Assembly: GCA_965178125.1 (NCBI GenBank)
Contig: OZ237743.1
Coordinates: 682,001 to 746,000, forward strand
Length of the DNA: 64,000 bases
Direction of reading: 5' to 3'
Source: Bilabrum cf. latius
Taxonomy: Eukaryota > Bigyra: Bicosoecida > Bigyra > Bicosoecida
This document shows positions 54,084-64,000 of the stretch, one piece after another. The stretch's first letter is position 1. Each line of letters starts with the position of its first letter. The translations under genes were made by a program, and so were the position numbers. The notes beneath the pieces are model-generated. The model worked only from the letters and a program-made list of their open reading frames with translations. It did not search any database and was not told the origin of the DNA.

Positions 54084-54397
54084 GTCGTCGCACCACCGTA
54101 GCACTGCATCTGCCAGTCGTTGCAACATTGCTGCAGCACTGGCGCAGGCTACAGTGATACGGTGGTGAGTAACCTATAAAATTTGCATGTCCTTTGTTTG
54201 CTATTCCAAAATGATTTCATGATCGAAACGATGCTCCTGTCGCAACTTGGTGCAGCCAGCAATAGGCCTAGGCCCCTAGGTCCAGCCCCGCCCATTCGGA
54301 ATCTGAATCCCTGATCAGGCAGCTGGTGACAGGCACACCATTATCCACTGATCCAGATTAGTGTAGAGGGATGTATCGCCGAGATAAGCACAACAGC
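54084..54397. other. Short gap between convergent genes
   Basis: About 310 bases between the stops of the TIG-domain gene and the ArgRS gene. It includes CCTAGGCCCCTAGG-like sequence near 54,270. No gene or clear terminator structure is seen. Confidence 0.4.
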
Positions 54398-57300
54398 TCA
54401 CATGCGCTCTATGGGGTCTAGCCCGATCAGCCTGAATCCCTCACGCAGAACCATGCGGGCCGCCGCAACAAGCGCGATACGGGACCGGGCCACTGGCGGC
54501 GCGCTCCCCTTGACCCTGCAGTCCCTGTTAAAATCTGAAATGGCCCCGGTGAGCTCGTAGACGAAGCGGCACAGGTGGTGCGGCATCAGCGTGTCGGCAG
54601 CCACGGCGACAACCTCGGGCCACCGCACGATGTACTTGCCCAGCTTGCGCTCGCTTACGTGCTCCAGGTGCATCCTCGGGTTCCTGATCGCGTCATCCAC
54701 AAACTCATCGCCGAGTTCCTGGCGCAGTTTGCGCAGGATCGAGTTAAGGCGTACCTGCTGGTACTGCAGGTAGACAGCAGTGTCTCCGTTCTACGACAGC
54801 ATGCTGCCGTACGAGAACTGATAGTCGGTCTTCCTGTTGTTCTTTAGGTCAAAGTACTTGACACCGGAGTACCCCAGCTTCTCGGCAGCCTCCCTGCGGC
54901 TGCCATCGTCCTCGATCTGCGAGTAGTGCACGGCCTCGCCCTCGGCAGCAGGGGCAGGGGCAGCCTTCGCCTCTGCCGCCTCGAGTGCAGATCGCTCCGC
55001 CTCGGTCAGGTCGCTGATCAGCTCGCCCTCGTCCGTGCGCTTCCCGCGCACCTCCAAATCGGCACCTGTTCCAGGCGCGGCTCTCATGGCGAGTTCCCTG
55101 TAGGTCCTGTCCCTTGCCTCGTCTAGGAGGTCCACCAGGCGGACGGTGGAGCCGCTCCTCGTCTTGAAGCGCTTCCCGTCGCTGCCCAGCACCACGCCGA
55201 AATCGACGTGGTCGATTCGCACGCTCTTGGGGCCATCCCTTGGGGCCCAGCCCATCTTGCGCGCGCCTTCGAAGCACAGCTGCAGGTGCAGCGCCTGACC
55301 GGCATCGATGACGTACACGAGCCAGTCACACTCGAGCTCCTGCGTGCGATGCTTGAGTGCAGCTAGGTCGGTGCTGTCATACCCGTAGCCTCCGTCCCTC
55401 TTGCGCACGATCAAAGGCACATTAAAGCCCTCGATGTGGGCGAGCTTGGACTTGTCGTCGGTGGTCAGCATGCCCGCCGCCTCCATCTCGTCCACCACGC
55501 CAGGCAGCATGGGGTTGTAGAAGCTCTCCCCGCGGAGCTCCAGGTCGGGGTGCACGCCTAGCCTGCGGTACACCGCATCGAACATGCGCGAGGAGGCCTC
55601 GACGATCCTCTTCCAAAGCGATACGTTGGTGGCATCGCCACCCTGCAGGGCCACGACCTCGTCGTGGGCGCGATCCACGAACCACCCGCCCGTCTCGCCG
55701 CCCTCTGGCGTGCCAGCGGCAGGCGGAGCCGTGCCTGGGCCAGCCGCGGTCTTGGCCTTTCCACTCACATCGAAGCGAGCCTTGGCGGCCTTGTACAGCT
55801 TGGTGAGATCGGCAATGTCCGGCAGCTTGGTCTTGTAGTCCGGGTGCTCGTCCTTGAGGTGAGCGATCAGCATGCCGAATTGGGTGCCCCAGTCGCCCAC
55901 GTGGTTGATGCGATGCACCTCGTGCCCGCAGTACTCTAACATACGTGCGATCGAGTCTCCCAGGATGGTGGAGCGAAGATGACCCACGTGCATCTCCTTG
56001 GCGACGTTAGGACTGCTGTAGTCCACGGCAACCTTCCTCTTCCGCTCCACCTTGGGCGGGAGCGGGGCCCCAGCTGCAAGCACTGCGCTGATTCGCTCGG
56101 CCACGTGCTCTTTTGACAGATAGATGTTGATGAATCCGGGACCGCTTACCTCGACCTTGGCAATGGCGTTGCACTCAGGCATGGCGTCCACGACGCGCTG
56201 GGCAAGCCCTGGGGGACCGCGAAGGGCCGGAGCGATACTTTTCGCCACCTCCTGCTGTTCGGGAGTGTACGACGGCGCGGCAGGCTCGACAGCCGGACTG
56301 GATCCGGCACCTGATGCCGCTCCGCCCTTGCCCGCCTTTCCCTTGCCGCCCTTGCCTCCGCTCTTGCCCCCACCCTTGGCTCCGCTCGCGCTCTTGATGA
56401 GCCCAAAGACCTACTGGCAGACGTCTGTCTGGTAGTCGTGCTTCATGCTGGCCTTGGGAGCAGGGCCAGCTACCGCGTTGACAGCGTCAACAGTCAGGCC
56501 CAAACCACCGCCAGAGACTGGCTTCAGCAGCTGAGGGAGGGCAGCATGCACGGCCGAGGTCATGATGCTGCCGAGTACCGCATCGATGGGGTCATCCACG
56601 GTCACTTCCACGCGGGGAGGCTTCACGATGGGGCCTAGGTCGGCTGCTGGCGGACCGCCCTTCCCTTTGCCCTTGCCCTTGTCCTTGCCGCCCTTCTTGC
56701 CCTTCTCTTTCTTCCCACTCGATGCCCCTCCGGCGGCAGCACCCCCAGCACCGGGTGCAGACCCGCCAGTCGCCACAGAGGATGCCTTCTTCCAAGCCGT
56801 CTGAAACCATTCTTCCCCAGAAACAGCAGCGGTTAGTGCCCTGACACGCGGAGCAAACTCGGCGGGAAGCACTCCCGCGGCCAGTGCAGGGTAGACTGTG
56901 GCTGCAATCGCTACGCCCGCAGCATTCACAGCAACGGCCGGACCTGCTGCACCAGCCCCCGAGGTTGCCGGCGACTGTCCCTGCAGTCCACTAGAAGCGT
57001 CCGCAAGGGCAGCATCTGCGTCCTGGAGGGTCATCCACAAGTCTGCAAACGCCCTGCGAGCGCCTGTCTCTGCCTCTGTCCTGGCCTTCTTGGCAGCGGG
57101 CTCGTCGGTACTGCCGCCCTTGCTGGCCTGGGCCTGGTACAGACCCAGGGGGAAGCGTCCCCGCGGGGCTCCAATGCTCACTCCTTCAATGGAAGACGGT
57201 GCAATCTGAACGGCGTTCACGTCGGCGGCGTTGAGCGGGAATTTGATCCCGCCAAACTTGCCGGGATTCTCGGCGGCTTCCAGCACGGCGGCAACAGCCG

Positions 57301-57719
57301 GTTCGAGCCTTGAAGCATCCGCCTCCAGCCATTGGCTCTGCTTGAGGCCAGCAATTGATGTGGCGGCAGGGGCGGCTTGCGCAAATGCTGCAAAATATCG
57401 CACTGCGGCATCTGAGCCAGACAGAGGGATGGCTTCGCCTGCCACGCAAAGCTACACGAGGTTTGATGTCTCTGCGACATTCAGAAAGACAGTGTCAGAG
57501 CGTTGGTCTTACTGAGATCAAAATATTAGTGTTGCAAGTATATCTTAAATGCTGCATGAAAGTTCGCTATATGAGCAACTCACGGCTAGGTGCGCCTGCT
57601 ACATCCACGGGCGAGCCAGCGAAACCTGCTACGGCGAGAACCTTCGCGGCCTGCCGGGCAGCACGACCACCTGGTGCCACATTAAGTACAGACGAAGTCC
57701 GCTTTGGTGCAGATGACAT
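54398..57719 (-). CDS. RARS1: Cytoplasmic arginyl-tRNA synthetase, spliced, 1,069 aa
   Basis: It charges tRNA-Arg with arginine. Exon 1 57584-57719, intron 57472-57583 (GTGAGT...CAG), exon 2 54398-57471; the join is in frame (GAPSQTSNLV). The first 200 residues resemble a GST-N/C-like appendage (KVLAVAGFAGSPVDV), then comes a Lys/Gly-rich linker (GKKEKGKKGGKDKGKGKGK). The catalytic domain has SPNVAKEMHVGHLRS (HIGH box), HVGDWGTQFGMLI, YDSTDLAALKHR and DFGVVLGSDGKRFKTRSG (KMSK-like region). The C-terminal DALR anticodon domain has LCRFVYELTGAISDF. Two TAGs are read as Gln, in DVCQQVFG and before NGDTAVYLQY. The stop is TGA. Longer than usual because of the GST-like and linker regions. Confidence 0.9.
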
Positions 57720-57990
57720 GCTGCAATTCCTCGAGATGCTAACTTTCACGCCAGATATGCTACGGATGCCTGTATGAATGAGCCGACCCAGTCTTGTGTA
57801 AGAACTTGTTCGACTTGCAATCATACACGGTTTTAAATCAACCCCTTTCAATCCAAGGGCTGTGCAATCCTCTAGTTTTGTGAATGTGTGCCAAATCGGG
57901 AGTGTGGAGAACCCTATGGAAAATCGGAGTGATCGGAAGTAGTAACGTGGCATTTCATTGCCCCGGGAATGAGATCACAGCCAAATAAAT

Positions 57991-60900
57991 ATGGATCGAT
58001 TGAACGAAAGAATCTGGACACTGGTTTAGGCTGTTATTGAAAACGGATCTCGTGCTGATGAGGTAGCGTCTCGGACAATCAGAAGACGGGCTCTTGATCT
58101 GATTGCGCATTTCACGGCCCCAGTAGATATGCCCCTGTTCACTCCCCAGAATGTGCAGTATTCCGACTTGTTTGTTGGTCTTTGCATTTTAGATGAGGCA
58201 GAGGGGTGGCGTGCCAATGGTCCGGCATCTGATCGGGGGGCAATCTATGAATGTGGATCCCTGTGCAGGTCATTCCCGCGCTAGTTCGAGCGATTCTAGC
58301 TGTCTTCCCCAACTTGTAAACCATCTTTGGTGGAGCTAATGCTGAGACGCCTTGTCGTGCTCTTCGGCGAAGCTAAGTTGTGGGCCGATCTGTGTGTGCC
58401 TGCAATACTGCCTTTGGATTTAGCCAAGGGCGCATCTATCGAATCATAGACGCATTCTGAGTGTGTTGTCGCACCACTTGGTGCCGTAATTACTGGTACT
58501 GCTCTGTCAAATTTATTATGGGCTGATGGAAGCGTTGGTAAACTGCCAGATACTCTCCACACCCGCCGATGCGGTGCTGGTCCCATGCCAACTGCGGCAG
58601 CTGAAACTATAGCAGGCACGGTGGAATACGACGAATTTGAATCATCGGGTGGAACAGATTACAGTACGGACGAAGCCGAGATGCAAGCCAGGGTGTTCGA
58701 AGATTCGGCTTGCATGGCTCATGGGCGGCCAGTTAGACGGCCACTGGCTGCCCACGGCCATGGTCAAACCTCAGTTGCGCCAGGGGGCAAGAGGGCCATG
58801 GGTGCCGCTTCAGGGACCGGAGACACATCGTCTGTGCGACCCGATGAAGCACCCAATAGTACACCCGAGCCTGGCAAGGCAGCTGTTGGCACCCACGCCG
58901 CACCAGGAGCGCATCATGATGGAATTACGTCTGGAATCATGGCTCTTCGCAAGGCATGCAGCTCGGGTGAATGCCGGAGGTGCGTCTTGCGAGCCCCTGG
59001 CATGCTCGCCAACCAGTTGCTTGGGTAGTGGGGGAGCATCGCGGTTGGGGGCATGTCCAGAAACAAGGCGCCTTGGCATGACTTATGCTCCAGCCATATC
59101 CGGGGCCTGTTCAGAAGGCTTCAGAGGTACAGACAATTGCAGGAAGTAAAATTGGACGCGCCTGCAAGAAGTGGGTCAGAGGTAGCTTAGGAGCATGACT
59201 CCGGCGCGGGCGGCATCGAAGGTGCAGATACAGGTCATCACAGCAGCGGGCCCACGGTGGCCCCTTTGCAAGATACTACTCACGATTCAAATTTGCCGCC
59301 ATTCAAGAATGAGGCAGAGTACAAGGAAGCACAGGAGTACCTACAGACAGTTGTCCGCATCGCATCTGCCCCTGAATTATTGAACAGACTAGTACAGGTA
59401 GAGGAGGACGGCGTGGAGTTCGAATTTGTTCGATAGATTGGACAATTGGAGGAAGAAATGGCAGCGGTGGTTGGCGCGCTCAATGATACCATTATCACTT
59501 CCGGCTCTGATGTTCCTGAGGCACCAGTGGGAAGTCACGCGGCGAGCGGCGCATCTAGCCTACTTCACGTCGAAGCCAGAACGGACAGCAGCGACGGCGG
59601 TGGCGGTATTCTGGCAGATGCGCTTGAGACCTGCGGCGATGTGCCGCCGTGGCGCCTGAGAGGCCTACCCGAAGTTGCTGTAACTCAGCAAGAACCTGGC
59701 ACTCGTGGTGCTCCTGCAGCACATGAAAGTTGGGACGGCGGCATGTCGCTTGGGTTGCATGAGGCCGGGATTGGCATTGGGGTGTTTAGGGACTACTGCA
59801 CGCAGATTGGAAATCAATTTGATAGCCTCGCGATGCTCCTAGAGCCATGTACTTCTGCCATTCGTGCAGCAGGGGCGAAGGGCCGAGTAGGCCTTGATCG
59901 ATGTGTCGACATGGCCCATCTGGGAGTTCGGGTGTGCAGCCGTGCCACCGACGGTAGGCAGCTCGCTAACTTGGGGAGATTCATTGCATGTTCATTGTAC
60001 AATGGTTGCTGCATTGGCCCGGCACTGCGCTTGTCCTTGCCACTGTGCTGCGGAATGCTGGATGGCTTTAGAACGGATCGCTGGCTGGTTCGACTGGCAT
60101 CCATAGCTCGGAGCGACCTGAAGGCTGGGATCGCCGAGGACGGAACGGTCGGGCTTCCGGCGGGGGGTTCTAAAACAGACGGGGGTGAAAGCGGTCACAT
60201 AGGCAACAAGTAGGAGTCTATCGTTGCGATCGCGCGAGCTGTGTGCGACTTCATGATTGAGTGGGGCCAGGATGGAGGAGGCCCAGACGTCACGTACTGG
60301 CGAGGGAACCGGTGGATACTGGGGCAATCTCAGGATACCTGCCGCAAATTGCTCGGGGTGGATGGAGATATGGAAGGGACACAGCTGAAGGTGCCAAGCC
60401 TAGATGGGGTGCGAATGGAGCAAGCCGTGGTAGTCGCAGACCGTAGACCTGGTATCGAGCCCGAGGCCTCTCCCGGTGCGCCGGACCTCGCGATACCGGA
60501 GGTTGAAGTTCGATCTCAGCGCCAATTTGCATGCTTGGTATTGCTTCGTCTAGTTCGAGAAACGATCGGACCCTTCCCGCCCGTGCCTATTGCACTGGGT
60601 GGGACGGGCTCGGTTGAAGCGGCATTTGCTGAGTGGCGCAGTTCAGACTTGCTTGAAGTGGTTGGTTCAGCTGCAAACTCTGCGGCTGGATCACTTGCAT
60701 GTGGTTTCCAGACCGTTGTATCCGAGCCTGTCCGTGCCTTACTGCAGCCTGGTGTGCTGCAGCGAGCGCTGACCGGAGATCACGAGAACCTCGGCAATGC
60801 GGTTCAGTAGGCCTTGGATCGCGTCATTGTATCTGGAAGCTTGAGTGGCATGGGTGCGATTGGTTGGCTGATGAACAAGACGATGCCACTCTTTGGTATC

Positions 60901-61434
60901 AGCCAGACGGATGCATTGCAATTTGTCTACGACGGAGCGATGCAGGCCGTAAAGGCCTGCATTCAGGGGGAAGGAGAGACGGATGGTGTCATGGCAGTTG
61001 ACGTTCACAAAGCCCGACGACTGCTGCAGTTCTGGACTGGCAGCACATCACTCGGACCGTAGCTGCAGAGCGAGTGCATGAAGCTAGGCATCTCGCTGCG
61101 ACTGACAGGGCTCGATGCTGTGGCCAAGTCCATTGAGTCAAGTGGGCCCGGTGGTGCCTCGGCGGCGGCTGGTGGTAGCGTGCCAAGCGCAGCCGGGTCA
61201 AAGTCGGAGCACCCAATGCAATTTCCATGCAGATTCAAGTGCGCGCGGTACCCGACAGCATCGACTTGTGGGCTGACCCTCTCCTTGGAGGTTGAAGCGA
61301 TCGCGTGCAGTGTAGAGGAATCGGGTGCTTGCTCAAACATTGGTGACATCCCGGAGGCTGTAAGGGTGGCGTTGCAGGGGGCTGTGGACGAGGCTGTGAT
61401 TGGATAGTCGGACTCGGGATTCCTGCTTCGGTGA
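57991..61434 (+). CDS. Unrecognised protein, 1,147 aa, intronless
   Basis: One frame from ATG to TGA, with about ten TAG codons read as Gln. Residues 1-200 are helical (VQAVIENGSRADEVASRTIR). Residues 200-420 are low complexity and Gly/Ala/Ser-rich. From about 420 there are helical repeats (EYKEAQEYLQTVVRIASAPE, LLNRLVQVEED), and a long alpha-helical C-terminal region contains LVLLRLVRETIGPFPPVPI and AIGWLMNKTMPLFG. It might be a large scaffold, such as another Mediator or HEAT-type subunit, but no signature supports a name. It is divergent from the ArgRS gene, with 271 bases between the starts. Confidence 0.6.
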
Positions 61435-61609
61435 AGGTTGCGATCAGTACAGCCTGTTCATTCTGGTGATTGCTGTTTTGCTTGGACGTATTCGTGCGAT
61501 CTCCGCTGGTCTACAGTTCAATGCATGCCGTGCATTTCCGGCGTAATTTCCCGGACCAAGCATACCACCGCCGCGTGTACCCATTCCAGTAGATCTATGA
61601 TTCTGACCC

Positions 61610-64000
61610 TCAATCGGCCCCAGTCGCCCTCATCGACCGCATGACAAACCTGTGCAAAGCTGCAGTAGAAGCAGCTTGCGCTGCAGCTCCGGGTGCTCCG
61701 GACCTCGTGGTTGCCGCAATCAGCCTCGCCTAATGCCGTTCATCCTCTCGGTCTCCGTTGCTCGTCCTCTTTCTCCACTCTGCATCGGCTGCGCGCCCCT
61801 GCGAGCGTTCGAGCGCTGCGAGGCTCCCGCTCGCTGTCGTCTTGGATCCGCCCCCTATGTACCTCACCGATCGAACAGAGAGCCCGGCTGCGGGGCTCGG
61901 ACGACTGGCGAGGCTGAGATCGGCGCTTGAATCGTCATCGTCCAGTGACACTCCAGGGATGAGCAGGTTGGAGTCTCGCAGCACCGCCAGCGACTTGTCT
62001 CGCATTTCCCGGTCAGCCCTTCGCTGCTTGCGACGCTCAATTGAAATCAGCTAGGAGCTTGCCGTAGCTGACCCAAGCCGTACCATCGCAGTCGCTGACT
62101 GCATGTCATTGACAGTCGTCCGTGGTCTTGGTTTCGCCGTCTCGGCTGTCCGGAATTCCGGCCTACCACCTTCAATAGAGGCCGATGCATTGAGCCTGTC
62201 GACACTCCTTACGGACAAACCTGTCGTCTGCAAAGCGGTTGTGATCTGAGAGACCCCAGAGGACTGCGCCTGGCTGACAATGTCCTAGAACGCAGGAAGG
62301 TTGAGGCGCTGCAGTACAGACGCTCCAGTCCAACCACCCGTCTCGGCATCTGCAGCACCAGACGAGGCTGCTGGAGCGCTTGGAATTGGCCAAAGCAGCC
62401 TCTCACTTGAGTCACTAGGTACCGCACCGCGGCTCCTTTGCTACTGAGAATCCGGACTAGCATCGCGCCCCAGTTGCAGGCGTGCTTCGGTGGAGTCCTC
62501 CAACGCCTGCACCCACGCCGCTGCTGGACTAAGCGATCGACCGACGGCACACGTCACCAATTGAGCCACTGACCGCACCAGCCTGTACCGAGCAGGATCT
62601 ACCTGCATGGCAATACGCAGCAGCGAGGCAGACAGCAGGACCGCCTCTTGCACGAGTGCTGGTGATTGAAGCACCGGTGTCTCCCATGACGGTGGAGGCT
62701 GCGAGACCTTCGAGGGCAAAGAAACAGGCCTCTAGGTTGGAGCAGCCGCCTTGTCGCCTGATGGCGCGTCCGATTTTCGAGCAGAGCCTATACTTGACTT
62801 CTTCATGTCGTGCGCTGCTACGTGCCTCGTATTCGGGAGTGGTGCGAGGCCGAATCGCATGCCCGTCGCTGTCGAAACGTCTCGAGGTTTTGCTCCCGGC
62901 CCGATGGTCCAGACATGCATAAATTGGCCCGCCCCGTGGCCACTCTAAGTCGAGGCACCGCTGGCCGCTGCAGCAGCATCCTCAGCAGCTTCCTTCTGTC
63001 TTTTCTGCATGGCGGCCGCAACAGGCATAATTGCGGTCGGCCGGTCATTTCCCTCCTCGTCAATACCGTCCTGCTCTAACGCATCCGCGTCATCGCCTGC
63101 ATATCCTCGATCCCCGTGTCTGTACGTGGGTCTGCACAACGTAGCGATGCACAGGGCTGCTTCCAGGCACATGCGCAGCCAGCTCGGATACCCGCTGCTA
63201 CGAACCTAAGATCTGAGCTGCTGGATAGACCGGGCTATATCATCGTTCTTGCTGGAATTCAGGGATTGTGCCAAGGATTCCGCGGTCATTCTGAACACGC
63301 CGGGCATTGTTTGCGGTCCAACGACTTGATGCTCAGGTGCGGCAAGCCGGCTCGCACCTTCAACGACCGCACCAACTAGCAAAGGCCAGAGCTCCTCTCG
63401 CGCCCTGGAGTGGAGGAAATCTCCGCCGGCTGCCTCATTGCATAGGCTGTCTGCCAAACAGTTTAGCGCGCGAATTCGAAGCTCAACATGCGCGCTGCGC
63501 TGGGCGGATGATGCAATCAGGGGCCAGGATTGTGCAAGCTGCGGTAGAAGCACAACAGGGGAGCCCCGTAGCACAATCAACGACTGTCTCAATACTTGCA
63601 GCGCAGCCGCTGCCACCCTCAGCGATGAGCTTTTGGCGCATGGTGTCGCTGAACGTATGCAAGCCAGTGCGAGGCGTCTCTCTGCCCGCTTGGCGGCAGG
63701 CAGACTGGCAGGTGAAGGCGATTCTCGCCAAACCGTGGCTGCTCGTGCAACAAACCAGTCGTGCTGCATGCACAGCCTCTGCATTGATTCATCGTCGAGC
63801 TCATACTCGTCGTCTGAATCTGGGCCACTGGGCGCCCAAGCAAGCCCAGTGGGAGCGGCAGCCAATGCAACCTGCCACGCATTCTGAATCATATCCTGGT
63901 CTGCGCACCTTGCCGGAGCAGGAGGTGGTGGCTACTTGCCATCTGATCCGGGCATCTGACTCGCAAACTCAGCTCCAGCGACCACGACTCCAAGCATCAT
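61610..64000 (-). CDS. TTI1-like HEAT-repeat protein, 3' part (at least 796 aa)
   Basis: The frame is open from the right edge of the window to TGA at 61610, with many TAG codons. Near the upstream end, LIVLRGSPVVLLPQLAQSWP followed by ELRIRALNCLADSLCNEAAG, GDFLHSRAREELWP and LL resembles the C-terminal HEAT region of TTI1 (TELO2-interacting protein 1), a subunit of the TTT complex that stabilises PIKK kinases. The last 250 residues are basic/acidic low complexity ending after a Thr/Ala-rich stretch. The start codon lies outside the window. The family call rests on one region of about 60 residues. Confidence 0.5.

Overview
The window joins two very different DNAs. Bases 1 to about 31,500 are AT-rich, compact and densely coding, and carry the gene set of a polinton-like virus or virophage-like element: protein-primed family B DNA polymerase, primase-helicase, DDE integrase with a chromodomain, A32/FtsK-type packaging ATPase, adenovirus-type protease, a probable double jelly-roll major capsid protein and a probable minor capsid (penton) protein. 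From about 31,550 to 64,000 the DNA is GC-rich and looks like a protist nuclear chromosome: a kinase and an arginyl-tRNA synthetase with short GT-AG introns (about 90-125 nt), a large MED14-like Mediator subunit, a 3,601-residue secreted/membrane TIG-domain protein and a TTI1-like HEAT protein. The window is therefore best read as endogenous viral DNA in a eukaryotic (protist) genome. I cannot name the species.

One rule decides every gene model here. TAG is not a stop but a sense codon, most likely glutamine, in both viral and host genes; TAA and TGA are the stops. With TAG as stop almost every gene falls into fragments. With TAG as Gln, long single reading frames appear, several reaching many kilobases, and TAG falls at family-conserved Gln positions (for example the P-Q-T-N-G of the integrase core). 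Coordinates below use this code.

Layout. (1) 1-9,821, the replication half, very AT-rich: partial ORF, Cys-rich protein, protein-primed PolB, DUF5872/DUF5754-type protein, fibre-like protein, C2H2 zinc finger, 925-residue prim-pol/origin-binding-type helicase, acidic protein. A shared upstream motif (CGCGTTTAAAATGACTTAAAG and variants) precedes many of these genes. (2) 9,822-12,398, a transition: an island of higher GC with a phage/virus-type small protein and a gene with one clear spliceosomal intron, the third copy of a dispersed repeat, then AT-rich repeats. (3) 12,399-31,233, the morphogenesis/integration half: small early-looking genes each preceded by an AAATGATTTAAGATTAA motif, two RING proteins, a tRNA-like gene, C5 DNA methyltransferase, integrase, ATPase, SET protein, P-loop protein, second fibre-like protein, 2OG-oxygenase/FkbM fusion, lipase-like protein, capsid proteins and protease. 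The replication genes lie only in the left half and the virion and integration genes only in the right, so the two may form one mosaic element of at least 31 kb or two adjacent, degraded or complementary elements. (4) 31,234-31,859, the junction, ending in a perfect 56-bp palindrome. (5) 31,730-64,000, host genes: spliced ankyrin gene (minus), spliced Ser/Thr kinase (minus), MED14-like (minus), TIG/cadherin/sushi membrane protein (plus), spliced ArgRS (minus), unknown 1,147-residue protein (plus), TTI1-like protein (minus, 5' end off the window).

All assignments come from reading the sequence. No database or folding program was run.
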